A DNA stretch of 64,000 nt, taken from positions 39,856 to 103,855 of the forward strand of contig JACKDQ010000014.1 of the NCBI GenBank assembly GCA_020633415.1, read 5' to 3'. The position numbers and the translations under genes are program-made. Each line of letters starts with the position of its first letter. Position 1 is the first letter of the stretch. The notes under the pieces were generated by a model. That model searched no databases, was not told the DNA's origin, and saw only the letters and a program-made list of their open reading frames with translations. Positions 9,241 to 18,770 of this stretch are shown here, in pieces. Source of the stretch: Deltaproteobacteria bacterium. Its GTDB lineage: Bacteria; Myxococcota_A; Polyangia; GCA-2747355.

Positions 9241-12048
9241 ATGCGGGATCGCCTGCTAAAATTCGTCGCCCAAGCCGTGGTCAACCGACCGAAGCACATT
9301 TTGCTGATCGGCCTGATGATCACCGTCATCGGCGCGGCGATCGCACCGGGTATTCAGATCGCTGCGGGATATTCGAGCCTGTTTTCGCCGAACGATCCGA
9401 CGCAGAAGCGATTTTACAGTTTCCTCAAACGCTTCGGCTCACCGAGCGTGATGTTTCTGTTGATCGAAGGTGGCGACCGCGAGGCACGACGTGCCCTGGT
9501 CACGCGACTCGAGCAAGCGCTGCCCGGCCGAAAGACGGCCGATCGCACGGCGCGCTGCAGAAGCGATGCGGCGATCGGCGCGGCGGGCTGTGTACGCGAC
9601 GTGCTGGGACACATCGACCTCGAGCAGCTCAAGCGGTACGCGCTGTTGTTTTTGCCGCAAGCCAGCATCGATCGGATGACCAAGCTCCTGCTGGAGCGGC
9701 GCGAGCGAATCGGCGAAGTCGTCGCTGCACGCGATATCGCCGAGTTGGTCGAGGCGTTGACCCACGAGCTGCAGCAGAATGCTGCGGCACCCGAGGCATC
9801 GGCCAAAAACAAGCATCAGGCCGAGGCAGCATTGAACTGGATCTCCTCGGCGATCGGCGCAGTCGATGCGCGCCTGCGCGGGGACCAGCGCGCGCTATCT
9901 GACATCGTACTACCGCAGCGGCTGCGCTCGGTGAGCAGCGCGATCGATCAGGCCGGATACTTTGTCGATCGCGAGCACAAGATGTCGGTGGTCTTTGTCC
10001 GCCCGCACAACGACGCCGACGATCCCGATGTCGTGACCCCCTTCGTCGGATACGTGCGCCGGCACGCCGCGGCACTTGCCGAGCAGACCTGCAAACGTCA
10101 AGGCTGCAAGAGCGGTCCATTGCTGGTTACCGCAACGGGCTTGCCGGCGATGATCGCTGACGAGCGCGAAGCGCTGGCCGCCGATCTGCCGTTGACCTCT
10201 GCCGTCGCAGCGGTCGGCATCTTGCTGTTGTTTGTCTTCGCCTTTCGCTCGCCCCGCCAAGGCGCGATCGCGATGCTACCGCTGCTCTGCGCGGTGGTCT
10301 GCGCGCTAGCCTTCGTGCGTCTGAGCATCGGCGGGCTGAACATGATCACCTCGGCATTTATCCCGACCATGCTCGGTCTCGGCATCGACTTTTCTGTGCA
10401 CCTGCTAGCGCGCTACAACGAGTCGCGTTGGAACGGACAGTCTGCCGTTGAAGCGGTCCGTTGCGCGATCCTGCGCGCCGGTCCGGGAATCCTCACGGGA
10501 GCATTGAGTACGATCGGGGCGTTTTTTGCCTTGGCGGTTAACCGTTTCAAGGGCTTCTCGGACCTGGGCATCGTGACGGGCATCGGCCTGACCTTTTCAC
10601 TGCTAGCGATCCCGATGACGGCAGCGCTGCTCTGCTCGTCGAGCTATCTGGCGAAGCCCCCGACAAAGCGCAAGCAAGCCGGCTTGCCGATCGCGGACTG
10701 GCTCGCACGCCACCGCGGCGTGGTGCTAACCGGCGGCATCGCCTTGACCGCGCTGATGCTTTGGCGCATCCCAGAGATTCCCTGGTCCTACAAACACCTC
10801 GAGCTGATGCCGGAGAAGAAGCCGTCGGTGATCGGCATGACCAAATTGGCCGAGCGAACCGATTTTTCCGGAGAGATTGGCGCGCTCGAGGCATCATCGC
10901 GCGCCGAGGTCGAAGCGCTGGTTGCCGCACTGGAGCAGCGCGCCACCGTCGGTCGAATCGAGTCGATCGCCACCTTCGTGCCGCGCGATGGCGACAACAA
11001 GCGCAAGGCGCTGGCCAAACTACAACCGCTGATCGGCACGCTCAAGCCCGGCAAAGGGCGCCCGGTCGATCCGGCGACCTTCCGCACGCGAGTTCAGGCG
11101 CTGACCGACGAAATCGAAGATGCGCGCTTTGCCGCCAAACAGGCCGGGCATCCGTTCGCCAAGCTGCTGGAAAGACCGCTCACCGCGCTCAAGGCGCTAC
11201 TCAAGACACTCGACGGCACAAACGCCCAGCAGCTCAGGCCGCGTCTGGCCGCCCTGCAGCGCGAGATCTTTAGCGGACGTGATCAGGCCGTTGGCATCCT
11301 AGCCGCCAACGTCACCAGCGGTGCCAGCGATGGCCAGCGCCTGCTCGACGAGCTACCCGCGGCCGTCGCCGCCCGACTCCAGCACAAAAAGAGCGACGGC
11401 TCGCTGAGCTACGCGGTCTACGTCTACCCGCGGACGTCGATTTGGTCTGATGACATGCTGCCGCGCTTCGTCGCCGACCTCCGCGCCGTGCAACCCAACG
11501 CGACCGGCTATCCGGTAACCCATTGGCAAGCCAACACGGTGATCCGCGCCGGTTTCGTCGATGCGTCCGCCGTAGCCGTCGGCGTGTTAGTCCTGCTGCT
11601 GTTGTTTGACTTTCGCAACCTGCGCTACACGCTCTATGCGCTCGTCCCGCTAGGATTCGGCATCATCTGGATGCTCGGCGGAATGGCGATCTGCAAGATG
11701 AGCTACAATTTTGCCAACATCATCGCCTTCCCGCTGATCGTCGGCATCGGCGTCGCGTCGGGCGTGCACATCCTGCATCGTTTTCGCCAAGAGGGTGAGC
11801 GCGAGATCGCGCCCGTCGTCCGCCATACCGGTATGGCGATCTTGCTTTCGGCCGCGACGACCATGATCGGTTTCGGCTCGTTGGCGCTCGCTCAACACCG
11901 CGGCGCTGCCTCGCTCGGCCTGGTGCTGTTGATGGGCGTCGGCGCCTGCTTGGTGGCCTCGATCGTCCTACTTCCAGCGTTACTACATCGCAGCTGCGAG
12001 CGTAGGAATAACCGCGGCGAAGCGACGCCCTCGGCAAACGACAGCTAA
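9241..12048 (+). CDS. MMPL/RND-family membrane exporter
   Basis: About 935 residues with two-fold RND topology. A first transmembrane helix (residues about 16-35, ILLIGLMITVIGAAIAPGI) is followed by a large periplasmic domain. Then comes a five-helix block (LPLTSAVAAVGILLLFVFAF..., with GLGIDFSVHLLARYNESR, the conserved TM4-like motif). A second half repeats this order, ending with GIGVASGVHILHRFRQEGER. MMPL proteins of this size in Proteobacteria include hopanoid and lipid exporters (HpnN-like); the cargo here is not determined. Two starts are possible: ATG 9241 (chosen, just before the basic N terminus) or ATG 9196. Neither has a convincing Shine-Dalgarno. Confidence 0.88.
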   Translation: MRDRLLKFVAQAVVNRPKHILLIGLMITVIGAAIAPGIQIAAGYSSLFSPNDPTQKRFYSFLKRFGSPSVMFLLIEGGDREARRALVTRLEQALPGRKTADRTARCRSDAAIGAAGCVRDVLGHIDLEQLKRYALLFLPQASIDRMTKLLLERRERIGEVVAARDIAELVEALTHELQQNAAAPEASAKNKHQAEAALNWISSAIGAVDARLRGDQRALSDIVLPQRLRSVSSAIDQAGYFVDREHKMSVVFVRPHNDADDPDVVTPFVGYVRRHAAALAEQTCKRQGCKSGPLLVTATGLPAMIADEREALAADLPLTSAVAAVGILLLFVFAFRSPRQGAIAMLPLLCAVVCALAFVRLSIGGLNMITSAFIPTMLGLGIDFSVHLLARYNESRWNGQSAVEAVRCAILRAGPGILTGALSTIGAFFALAVNRFKGFSDLGIVTGIGLTFSLLAIPMTAALLCSSSYLAKPPTKRKQAGLPIADWLARHRGVVLTGGIALTALMLWRIPEIPWSYKHLELMPEKKPSVIGMTKLAERTDFSGEIGALEASSRAEVEALVAALEQRATVGRIESIATFVPRDGDNKRKALAKLQPLIGTLKPGKGRPVDPATFRTRVQALTDEIEDARFAAKQAGHPFAKLLERPLTALKALLKTLDGTNAQQLRPRLAALQREIFSGRDQAVGILAANVTSGASDGQRLLDELPAAVAARLQHKKSDGSLSYAVYVYPRTSIWSDDMLPRFVADLRAVQPNATGYPVTHWQANTVIRAGFVDASAVAVGVLVLLLLFDFRNLRYTLYALVPLGFGIIWMLGGMAICKMSYNFANIIAFPLIVGIGVASGVHILHRFRQEGEREIAPVVRHTGMAILLSAATTMIGFGSLALAQHRGAASLGLVLLMGVGACLVASIVLLPALLHRSCERRNNRGEATPSANDS

Positions 12049-12144
12049 CCGCGCGAATTGACGATCAGCGCGACGAGGAGCCGAACGATCTTTCGAGCGG
12101 AGCGATCAAGATCTGACCGACTCGCTCGGTCAGCGCTTAGGCGG

Positions 12145-13230
12145 GTGCGACTGAGCTGTGCCCTGCTGGCAATCAAGCTCGGCCTGAGCGGATGCTGGGC
12201 CTACAGCGAACCCGGCTACCGCGGTACGAAACGGCCCCACTTCGACGGTCTACGCTTTCGTAACCTCCAGCCGATCGAGCAGCACGGCCTAAGCGACTTT
12301 GTTCGCTGGCAACGAACGCGCAACCCGGGATTGTGGCGCAGCCCAACCGAGCACCAGCGGACCCATCGCCCCGGACCCACGCCGCCGATCCGCGTCGCAG
12401 CCGGCGAGCTACGCGTAACGTATATCAATCACGCCTCGCTGTTGATCCAGTTAGACAACGCCAACTTGCTCAGCGATCCGATCTACTCCGAGCGTTGCAG
12501 CCCGCTCAGCTGGATCGGCCCCAGACGCGTGCGCCCGCCAGGTATCCCATTCGAAGCCTTGCCGCCGATCGACTTCGTGATCATCTCGCACAACCACTAC
12601 GACCACCTCGATCTACCGACGCTCAAGCGGCTTGAGCGCACCTTCTCGCCGGTGTTCTTTGTTGGTCTCGGCAACGCCCAACTGCTGCGCCGCCATGGCA
12701 TCAGCAAAGTCGTCGAATTGGACTGGTGGCAGGGCTATCGGCTAAACCGCCGTCTGGCGCTGCACGCTGTACCAGCGCAGCACTTTTCCGGTCGCGGTCT
12801 GTTCGATCGTAACACGACGCTTTGGGCCGGCTACGTGATCGAGAGCCCGGCCGGAGCGGTCTATTTTGCCGGGGACACCGGTTGGGGCGAGCACTTCGCC
12901 GAGATCGGCCGCCGTTTCCGACCACTGCGTGCGGCGCTGCTGCCGATCGGTGCCTTCGCGCCGCGCTGGTTCATGAAAGGCGTTCACCTTTCACCCGAAG
13001 AAGCCCTACGTGCCCATCATCGGCTTGGCGCTGCAACCTCGGTGGCCATGCACTATGGCACATTTCCCCTCGCTGACGATGGTGAGACCGAGGCCGTGCA
13101 GCGGCTGCGTAAAGCGCTGGCTAGCGACCCGAAAAAGCCCGATTTCTGGGTGTTGCCGTTTGGTGCCGGTCGCGCCCTGCCGCCGACCGAACATCCGAAT
13201 AACACAGGGCGTACGGCAGCTCACCAATAA
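12145..13230 (+). CDS. metallo-beta-lactamase-fold lipoprotein (NAPE-PLD/UlaG-like)
   Basis: The N terminus VRLSCALLAIKLGLSGC is a short signal peptide ending in a lipobox (LSGC), so the protein is a predicted lipoprotein. The enzyme core has HASLLIQLDNANLLSDPIYS, the metal motif ISHNHYDHLD (HxHxDH), FAGDTGWGEHF and MHYGTFPL. This set is characteristic of the NAPE-PLD-like branch of metallo-beta-lactamases, which hydrolyse phosphodiester or related bonds in lipids or nucleotides. A lipid substrate would suit the surface anchoring and the upstream MMPL gene (inference). GTG 12145 gives a normal signal peptide; an in-frame TTG at 12058 would add 29 Arg-rich residues and is less plausible. Confidence 0.8.
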   Translation: MRLSCALLAIKLGLSGCWAYSEPGYRGTKRPHFDGLRFRNLQPIEQHGLSDFVRWQRTRNPGLWRSPTEHQRTHRPGPTPPIRVAAGELRVTYINHASLLIQLDNANLLSDPIYSERCSPLSWIGPRRVRPPGIPFEALPPIDFVIISHNHYDHLDLPTLKRLERTFSPVFFVGLGNAQLLRRHGISKVVELDWWQGYRLNRRLALHAVPAQHFSGRGLFDRNTTLWAGYVIESPAGAVYFAGDTGWGEHFAEIGRRFRPLRAALLPIGAFAPRWFMKGVHLSPEEALRAHHRLGAATSVAMHYGTFPLADDGETEAVQRLRKALASDPKKPDFWVLPFGAGRALPPTEHPNNTGRTAAHQ

Positions 13231-13316
13231 TCCAAGCTTTTGATTCTTGGCTGCGTTTTGTCGAGGCAGTTTTCACTGTGCGCCTCGTAGTTGCTTGATG
13301 TTGCGCCGGGGAAGAC

Positions 13317-14435
13317 ATGACAAGCATCGACCCATTCGCTGCCGTTGAAGCCGCCGCCGATCGCGCCGCAAACGGTGCGCGCTGTGAAAAGATCTACGAC
13401 GATCCGGCTCTGGGTCCGCTGGCCGGCGTGGTGTTTTTCAAAAGCGGTGCGACCGAACCAACATGGCATCTGACAAGTCTCGGCCTCTGGGCGCTTTGTC
13501 GTGAGCGCGGTCCGATGAGCTTCGCCGAGCTCTCGCTGCGCGTGCCGCGGCAGGACAATGAAAAGCAGCCGCCGCGCTGGGCGCTCGAGTTGCTCGCCCA
13601 GGCCGCCTATAGCGCTCACCACACACGTCGCCTGCCGAGCAGCGAATCGACGCTGCTGATCGGTCGCCGCACAGCGACACCTGCCAGTAACGCCGACGAG
13701 CATGCCGAGCACTGGGTGGAAAGCTCAACCGCCGAGATCCCCGGTGATGATCAGCCCGAGCGTCGCCACGCGCCGTTGCGCTTGATCCATTCATCGGAGC
13801 TTCGCCTCGAGCGGCCGCAAATCTACCCGAGCGGGCAACCGATCCTTACCGCCTCTGATCTCCGCCTGGGCAGCCTGACCGAGCAGTTTGGCAAGCTTGC
13901 CATCGTTCAGCTTTATCCGCTGACCAGCGACGAGCATGACTTGGTGCTCGACTGGTCTGCGGCTCGTTTCGCAGAGCTACTGCGCACAGTCAATCCGCAT
14001 TTGCTGGTCGAGCGACGGCGACTATCCTTGCTCTGCCAGCCAACCTTCGCCGCGGAAGCGCGTCGCCGCGCCGAGCACGAGGGTTCACTCGTCGGCGTGA
14101 TCCATCTTCCTGAGCTCTTCTGGGAGAGCAGCGGGCAAACGATCACCTTGGGGATTTCGCGGGGCGCACTCAGCACACTGCGCCGGATGCTCGTCGGTCG
14201 TATTCGGCACGGTCGCGAATGTTGGATTCACGGTGCCGAGCAGGGGTCGGTCCATCTTCGGCCGGCGAACAACGGTGGCTGCAGCGTCGACCACGACCAT
14301 CTCTGTATTGCGCTTGATCCGGCGACGGCGCCAGCGATCTATGCCTGCCTGGAGACCAGCGAGAGTGTCGATGTGCGGGTCCCGGGTATCGCGAATCTGC
14401 GGGTCGCACTGTTAAGCGGGGCGACGCTCAACTAG
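13317..14435 (+). CDS. suppressor-of-fused (SUFU)-like domain protein
   Basis: 372 residues, ATG preceded by GGGGAAGAC. The N-terminal half resembles the SUFU domain: YDDPALGPLAGVVFFKSG, then EPTWHLTSLGLWAL (the W-H-x-T-x-G-L core), and PRWALELLAQAAYSAHHTRR (SUFU consensus: P.eW.lelL..la.yv). The C-terminal half (about 180-372) has no recognised domain. Bacterial SUFU proteins often act as immunity proteins of contact-dependent toxins. No toxin gene is adjacent, so the role here is open. There is no signal peptide. The end is 18 nt from the convergent GGDEF-like gene. Confidence 0.62.
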   Translation: MTSIDPFAAVEAAADRAANGARCEKIYDDPALGPLAGVVFFKSGATEPTWHLTSLGLWALCRERGPMSFAELSLRVPRQDNEKQPPRWALELLAQAAYSAHHTRRLPSSESTLLIGRRTATPASNADEHAEHWVESSTAEIPGDDQPERRHAPLRLIHSSELRLERPQIYPSGQPILTASDLRLGSLTEQFGKLAIVQLYPLTSDEHDLVLDWSAARFAELLRTVNPHLLVERRRLSLLCQPTFAAEARRRAEHEGSLVGVIHLPELFWESSGQTITLGISRGALSTLRRMLVGRIRHGRECWIHGAEQGSVHLRPANNGGCSVDHDHLCIALDPATAPAIYACLETSESVDVRVPGIANLRVALLSGATLN

Positions 14436-14453
14436 GCCCGCGCCGCGTGTCAA

Positions 14454-15998
14454 CTAGGCCCGCACGGGCTGCCGACGCGTTGCCGCGCGTTCGATCAACT
14501 CAGCAAGCGAAGCACCGTCGTCAGGAAACGAGGCGATACCACCGCGCAACGCGGCACCGAATTGCGCATTGGTCTCCATCAGATCGACGGCGCGCTCGAC
14601 GATCCGACGCACCGTACCCGGGCGTTGGCCGTTGAAAGCGATAACAAACTCGTCATCGTCCCAGCGGCTGCGCAGATCTTCCAGACGAAACGCTGTTGAT
14701 AGCAGCGAGCCGAGATCGTGGCATGCGGCGCGCAGCGCATCGGGGGCGAGCTTACGTTCGAAGTCGAGTCGGGCGATGGTCAGCGGCCGCGAATGGCGCC
14801 GGTTTTCGGCCAAGCGTGCGTCGACAGCCTCAATAAATGCCCGCCGAGTCAGCAACCCCGTCTCCGGATCTCGCTCGCGCAACGCATGATCGAGGCGGCG
14901 GTCGGCGATCCGCACTGCTAGACCCGCAGCGATCTGTCGTGGCGGCGTCTGTCGCGTGACGTAGCAGTCGGCGCCAGCACTGTATGCCGCCAGCGCATGT
15001 TCTTCTTCGGATTGACCGACGACAAAGATCGGCAACTGTTGCCAACGCAACGTCGCGCGCACTGCTTGGCAGAGTCGATTGCCGTCGAGGTAAGGTTGGT
15101 CGCCGGCGAGGATCAGCGCGACGGCGTGCTCGTGCTCGAGGGTATCAAATAGCTGCGCACCATCGCCAACTTCAATTAAGTCGAGACCGCGGTGAGCGAG
15201 CGCCAAACGCATGCGCTCGACGAAGCGCTCGTTACGATCGAGGATCAGCGCGTGACCAGCGTTCTGCTCGCGCTGCGCCAGAAAAAACGATACGGCTGCA
15301 GTGAGCTCTTCGTGTCGCAGCGGCTTTTCTAACACCAACGATGCTCCTGCGACCACCGCCGCAAGGCGCTGCTCGACGCTGATCTCGGTGCCGATCATCG
15401 CCAACGGCAAACCACTATTGCGCGCATCGCGACGCAGCTGCTCGACGATCCGCTCGCAGGTCGGACCGACAGTCGGATAGGCGACGATCGCCCCATCGAG
15501 CCGCGTCTGAGCGGCAATCGCCAGCGCGTCACCGATGGTCGCCGCAGGAATAATCTTGAGCAGGCGCTCGCGGCCAACCCTCTGCAATTCCGCGAGAAAG
15601 GCTGCATCACCGTCGACCGCCAGCAACGTCGGTTGGGCCGCCGACGCGGCTCGCGCTGGCGCCGCGCCCAGGGGTTGCTTGGCCGAGCTCTGCAGGCTAC
15701 GCAGCGCCGCTTGGACCTGGCGCCAAGCGTCTTGTGGGTGCCGACCTTCGAGCAAGTCGAACAGAGCGTCTTCGAGCACCCGGCTCGCCGCCGCAAGCTG
15801 CAGCCAACTCGCCTGCTGACAGTCGGAGCGTAACTGATGCGCTAGACGATAGGCTTGGCGCAGTGGTGCGCGGTCACCTGTGCGCTGAGCGGCATCAAGG
15901 CAGGTGCCGAGCTGATCGACTGCACTGCCGAACTCGGGATCCCCTGACTGAGACCCCAGTAACGGTGATCCCGCAGCTGACAGGCGAGCGCTGCTCAT
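14454..15998 (-). CDS. HPt-REC-REC-GGDEF protein with degenerate receiver and cyclase motifs
   Basis: 514 residues. An HPt-like helix (about 45-95) contains AHQLRSDCQQASWLQLA, keeping the His at the phosphorylation position. Two receiver-like domains follow. The first (about 124-240) has LDGAIVAYPT, where the phospho-Asp position is Ala, though EKPLR keeps the Lys. The second (about 248-360) has VALILAGDQPYLDG, which aligns with DLIILDLMMPGMDG with the acceptor Asp replaced by Ala. The final GGDEF-like domain keeps DPETGLLTRRAF and ARLDFERK but reads RWDDDEFVIAF instead of R-x-GGDEF. Diguanylate cyclase activity is therefore doubtful. It may act as an inactive nucleotide-binding or scaffold protein. 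It is divergent from the HDOD gene (113 nt gap). Confidence 0.8.
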   Translation of the reverse strand: MSSARLSAAGSPLLGSQSGDPEFGSAVDQLGTCLDAAQRTGDRAPLRQAYRLAHQLRSDCQQASWLQLAAASRVLEDALFDLLEGRHPQDAWRQVQAALRSLQSSAKQPLGAAPARAASAAQPTLLAVDGDAAFLAELQRVGRERLLKIIPAATIGDALAIAAQTRLDGAIVAYPTVGPTCERIVEQLRRDARNSGLPLAMIGTEISVEQRLAAVVAGASLVLEKPLRHEELTAAVSFFLAQREQNAGHALILDRNERFVERMRLALAHRGLDLIEVGDGAQLFDTLEHEHAVALILAGDQPYLDGNRLCQAVRATLRWQQLPIFVVGQSEEEHALAAYSAGADCYVTRQTPPRQIAAGLAVRIADRRLDHALRERDPETGLLTRRAFIEAVDARLAENRRHSRPLTIARLDFERKLAPDALRAACHDLGSLLSTAFRLEDLRSRWDDDEFVIAFNGQRPGTVRRIVERAVDLMETNAQFGAALRGGIASFPDDGASLAELIERAATRRQPVRA

Positions 15999-16111
15999 CG
16001 TCTAACTCTCGATTTGAAGCGGTTGGATGATACGGGATCGACAAAGACCATGCAATCACGAGGCAGTCCTCTTGCCTCTGTATTAGCCACCGAACACCAG
16101 CTACAATTGAA

Positions 16112-16951
16112 ATGCTCATGGAAACCGCAGACCTGCTCACAACCGTTAGCGAACTCCCGGCGCTGCCGCATGTCGCCTCGCGTTTGTTCCAGCTGCTTAA
16201 CGACCCGAAAAGTGGCGCGGCGGATGTCGAGTCGACGATCAGCACCGACCCGGGGCTGGTTGCCAACGTGTTGCAGCTGGCAAACTCTGGTTTCTTCGCC
16301 CGCCGACGCAAGATCACCTCGATTCGTGATGCGGTGGTCTTGTTGGGACTCAAGCGCGTCACCGACGTGGCGATGTGCTCGATGTTCGCTGCAGTACTAC
16401 CGGCAAGACTGCCAGCCTACGGCTTTCGCGCGCGCGACTTCCATCTACATTGCCTGGCTGTTGCTGCGATCAGCGAGCACGTCGCGACAGCGCGCGGACA
16501 GCGCCAACCGGCGTTCTTGTTCTCGGCCGCACTGCTCCATGACATCGGCAAGCTCGCCCTGGCCGCCTTTTTTCAGAAGACTCAACCGGACCGCATCGAC
16601 GGCGAGCTGATCGAGACGACCGCCGGCGAACGCACTGCCTTTGGCCTCGATCACGCTGAGATCGGCGAAGCGGCGATCGCTCAGTGGAAATTGCCGCCCT
16701 CGTTTGCCGCTGTCGCCCGCTGGCACCATGAGCCCGATCAGGACCCGCACAACGACTATGCGCTGCTGATCGATATCGTTCACGTCGCTGACGCGCTTGC
16801 TCACCGCTTTGGGTTCGGATCGAGCGGGGTTCAGGCCCAGCGCGACGAGCCGATCGCAGACAGATTGCGCCCGAGCGAAGAGCAGATCAACCAGATCGCC
16901 GAAGAGACCATCGACCAGATTCGCGAGTTGGAGCGTATCCTCCACGACTGA
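16112..16951 (+). CDS. HDOD domain signalling protein
   Basis: 279 residues forming one HDOD domain. The start SELPALPHVASRLFQLLNDP and STDPGLVANVLQLANSGFF are the family hallmarks, and LLHDIGKLAL is an HD-like motif kept intact. HDOD proteins are mostly non-catalytic regulators of signalling, motility or DNA-related processes. The start is ATG 16112 or ATG 16118; no Shine-Dalgarno is present. TACAAT at 16102-16107 suggests a leaderless transcript if it is a -10 box (inference). It is the first gene of a probable plus-strand operon with the aminotransferase, membrane protein and pseudokinase. Confidence 0.87.
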   Translation: MLMETADLLTTVSELPALPHVASRLFQLLNDPKSGAADVESTISTDPGLVANVLQLANSGFFARRRKITSIRDAVVLLGLKRVTDVAMCSMFAAVLPARLPAYGFRARDFHLHCLAVAAISEHVATARGQRQPAFLFSAALLHDIGKLALAAFFQKTQPDRIDGELIETTAGERTAFGLDHAEIGEAAIAQWKLPPSFAAVARWHHEPDQDPHNDYALLIDIVHVADALAHRFGFGSSGVQAQRDEPIADRLRPSEEQINQIAEETIDQIRELERILHD

Positions 16952-16992
16952 GTTCCCGTACAAACGCGGGACAGCAAAACGCGGCAGGTGCA

Positions 16993-18723
16993 ATGCACCG
17001 CGAGATAGTGCCCATGACGGATCGAGACCGAAACCTATTGGCGGCGATCGGCGAGTCGATCATCGGTGCGAACCATGTGATCGACGGTCCTTTTGGACCA
17101 CGCCGCGTGGCGTACGCGGACTACACCGCCTCGGGACGCTGTTTATCGTTCATCGAGGACTTCATCCGCGATGAGGTGATGCCCTACTACGCCAACACCC
17201 ACACAGAGGCCTCGCGTACCGGCTTGCAGACCACGCGCTTTCGCGAAGATGCGCGGCGGATCATCCGCGACGCCGTCGGTGGCACCGACGAGGACGTTGT
17301 GATCTTCTGCGGATCGGGCGCCACCGGCGCGATCAATAAGATCATCGATATCCTCAACCTGCGCCTGCCATCGGAGCTAGCCGAGCGCTACGATCTCGCG
17401 GCAAAGATCCCCCAAGAAGAGCGGCCAGTTGTTTTCATCGGTCCTTACGAGCACCACTCCAACGAGCTGCCTTGGCGAGAGTCGATCGCCGACGTGGTAG
17501 TGATCGACGAGGACGCTGACGGCCAAATCGACCGCAAACATCTGCTGGCCGCGCTTGGCGCCCATCGAGAGCGCCGGTTGAAGATCGGCAGCTTCTCAGC
17601 GGCATCTAACGTCACGGGAATCGCCTCCGACATCGCGGGAATTACGCGAACGCTCCACGACGAAGGCGCACTGGCCTTTTGGGACTTCGCCGCCGCCGGG
17701 CCCTACGTCAAGATCGAGATGAGCGCGGCGGACGGTGCCTCTCTCGACGCGATCTTCCTTTCGCCTCACAAATTCATCGGCGGCCCGCAAACACCCGGCG
17801 TATTGGTCGCCAAGCGGCGGCTGCTAACCAACCGCATCCCCACCGAACCGGGTGGTGGGACGGTCGCCTACGTCAACGCCACCGAGCATCGCTATCTCGC
17901 CGACCCGGTACTGCGCGAGGAAGGCGGAACGCCAGCGATCATCGGCGCGATCCGCGCTGGGCTGGTCTTTCAGCTCAAGCAGGCAGTCGGCGAGACTTTG
18001 ATCGACGAACGAGAAACGTCGTTTTTGCAGCGGGCGATCGCGTCCTGGGAGGCCAATCCACGGCTCAAGATCCTCGGCAATCTGCGCGCCAATCGACTAT
18101 CGATCGTTTCTTTCACCGTCGGGTACCGTGAGAATCTCTATCTCCACCATAATTTCGTGATCGCCTTGCTCAACGATCTGTTTGGCATCCAGGCGCGCGG
18201 AGGCTGTTCGTGCGCCGGTCCGTACGGCCATCGGCTGCTCGGCATCGATCTGGTGCGCTCCCATGCTTTCGAGCGTGAGATCGTTCGCGGATGCGAGGGC
18301 ATTAAGCCCGGCTGGGTGCGGGTGAACTTCAACTACTTCATCTCTGAGCGGATCTTTAGCTATATCCTCGAGGCAGTGCATCTGATCGCAGATCACGGTT
18401 ACAAACTGCTGCCGTACTACCGCTTCTTCCCGGAGACGGGCCAGTGGCAGCATCGCGACGATCAACAGCTCGCCGCCCGCACGCTGTTCGATCTCTCCTA
18501 TCGCGAAGGACACCTCGAGTACTCGACACGCCACCAGACCGAGCCCGAGTCGATCGTCCAGCGCTACCTCGAACAAGCGCGGGCGATCATTGCTGCGGCT
18601 GAGGAGCATCCGCCTGAGGTCGAGGGCTCAACGCCGCCGCACTCGGATGACTTTGAAACACTTCGCTGGTTTCCGCTGCCCGAAGAGATCGCCCAGCGCC
18701 TGCGCGAAGAGGTGCAAAGCTGA
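16993..18723 (+). CDS. class V aminotransferase-fold PLP enzyme
   Basis: 576 residues, longer than usual cysteine desulfurases (about 400). YADYTASGRCLSFIEDFI starts the fold. ANTHTEASRTG and CGSGATGAINKIIDIL form the cofactor phosphate cup, and AIFLSPHKFIGG carries the predicted PLP-binding Lys (about residue 260). QARGGCSCAGPYGHRL (about 395-410) has two Cys near the substrate site, where cysteine desulfurases carry the sulfur-accepting Cys. About 120 extra residues follow. Desulfurase, selenocysteine lyase or another PLP activity are all possible. ATG 16993 has AGGTG five bases upstream; ATG 17014 is an alternative. It lies 41 nt behind the HDOD gene. Confidence 0.83.
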   Translation: MHREIVPMTDRDRNLLAAIGESIIGANHVIDGPFGPRRVAYADYTASGRCLSFIEDFIRDEVMPYYANTHTEASRTGLQTTRFREDARRIIRDAVGGTDEDVVIFCGSGATGAINKIIDILNLRLPSELAERYDLAAKIPQEERPVVFIGPYEHHSNELPWRESIADVVVIDEDADGQIDRKHLLAALGAHRERRLKIGSFSAASNVTGIASDIAGITRTLHDEGALAFWDFAAAGPYVKIEMSAADGASLDAIFLSPHKFIGGPQTPGVLVAKRRLLTNRIPTEPGGGTVAYVNATEHRYLADPVLREEGGTPAIIGAIRAGLVFQLKQAVGETLIDERETSFLQRAIASWEANPRLKILGNLRANRLSIVSFTVGYRENLYLHHNFVIALLNDLFGIQARGGCSCAGPYGHRLLGIDLVRSHAFEREIVRGCEGIKPGWVRVNFNYFISERIFSYILEAVHLIADHGYKLLPYYRFFPETGQWQHRDDQQLAARTLFDLSYREGHLEYSTRHQTEPESIVQRYLEQARAIIAAAEEHPPEVEGSTPPHSDDFETLRWFPLPEEIAQRLREEVQS

Positions 18724-18770
18724 GAACCACCGCAGAAGTCCGTCGCTACGACGAAGCGGTTCGCGCGCAG

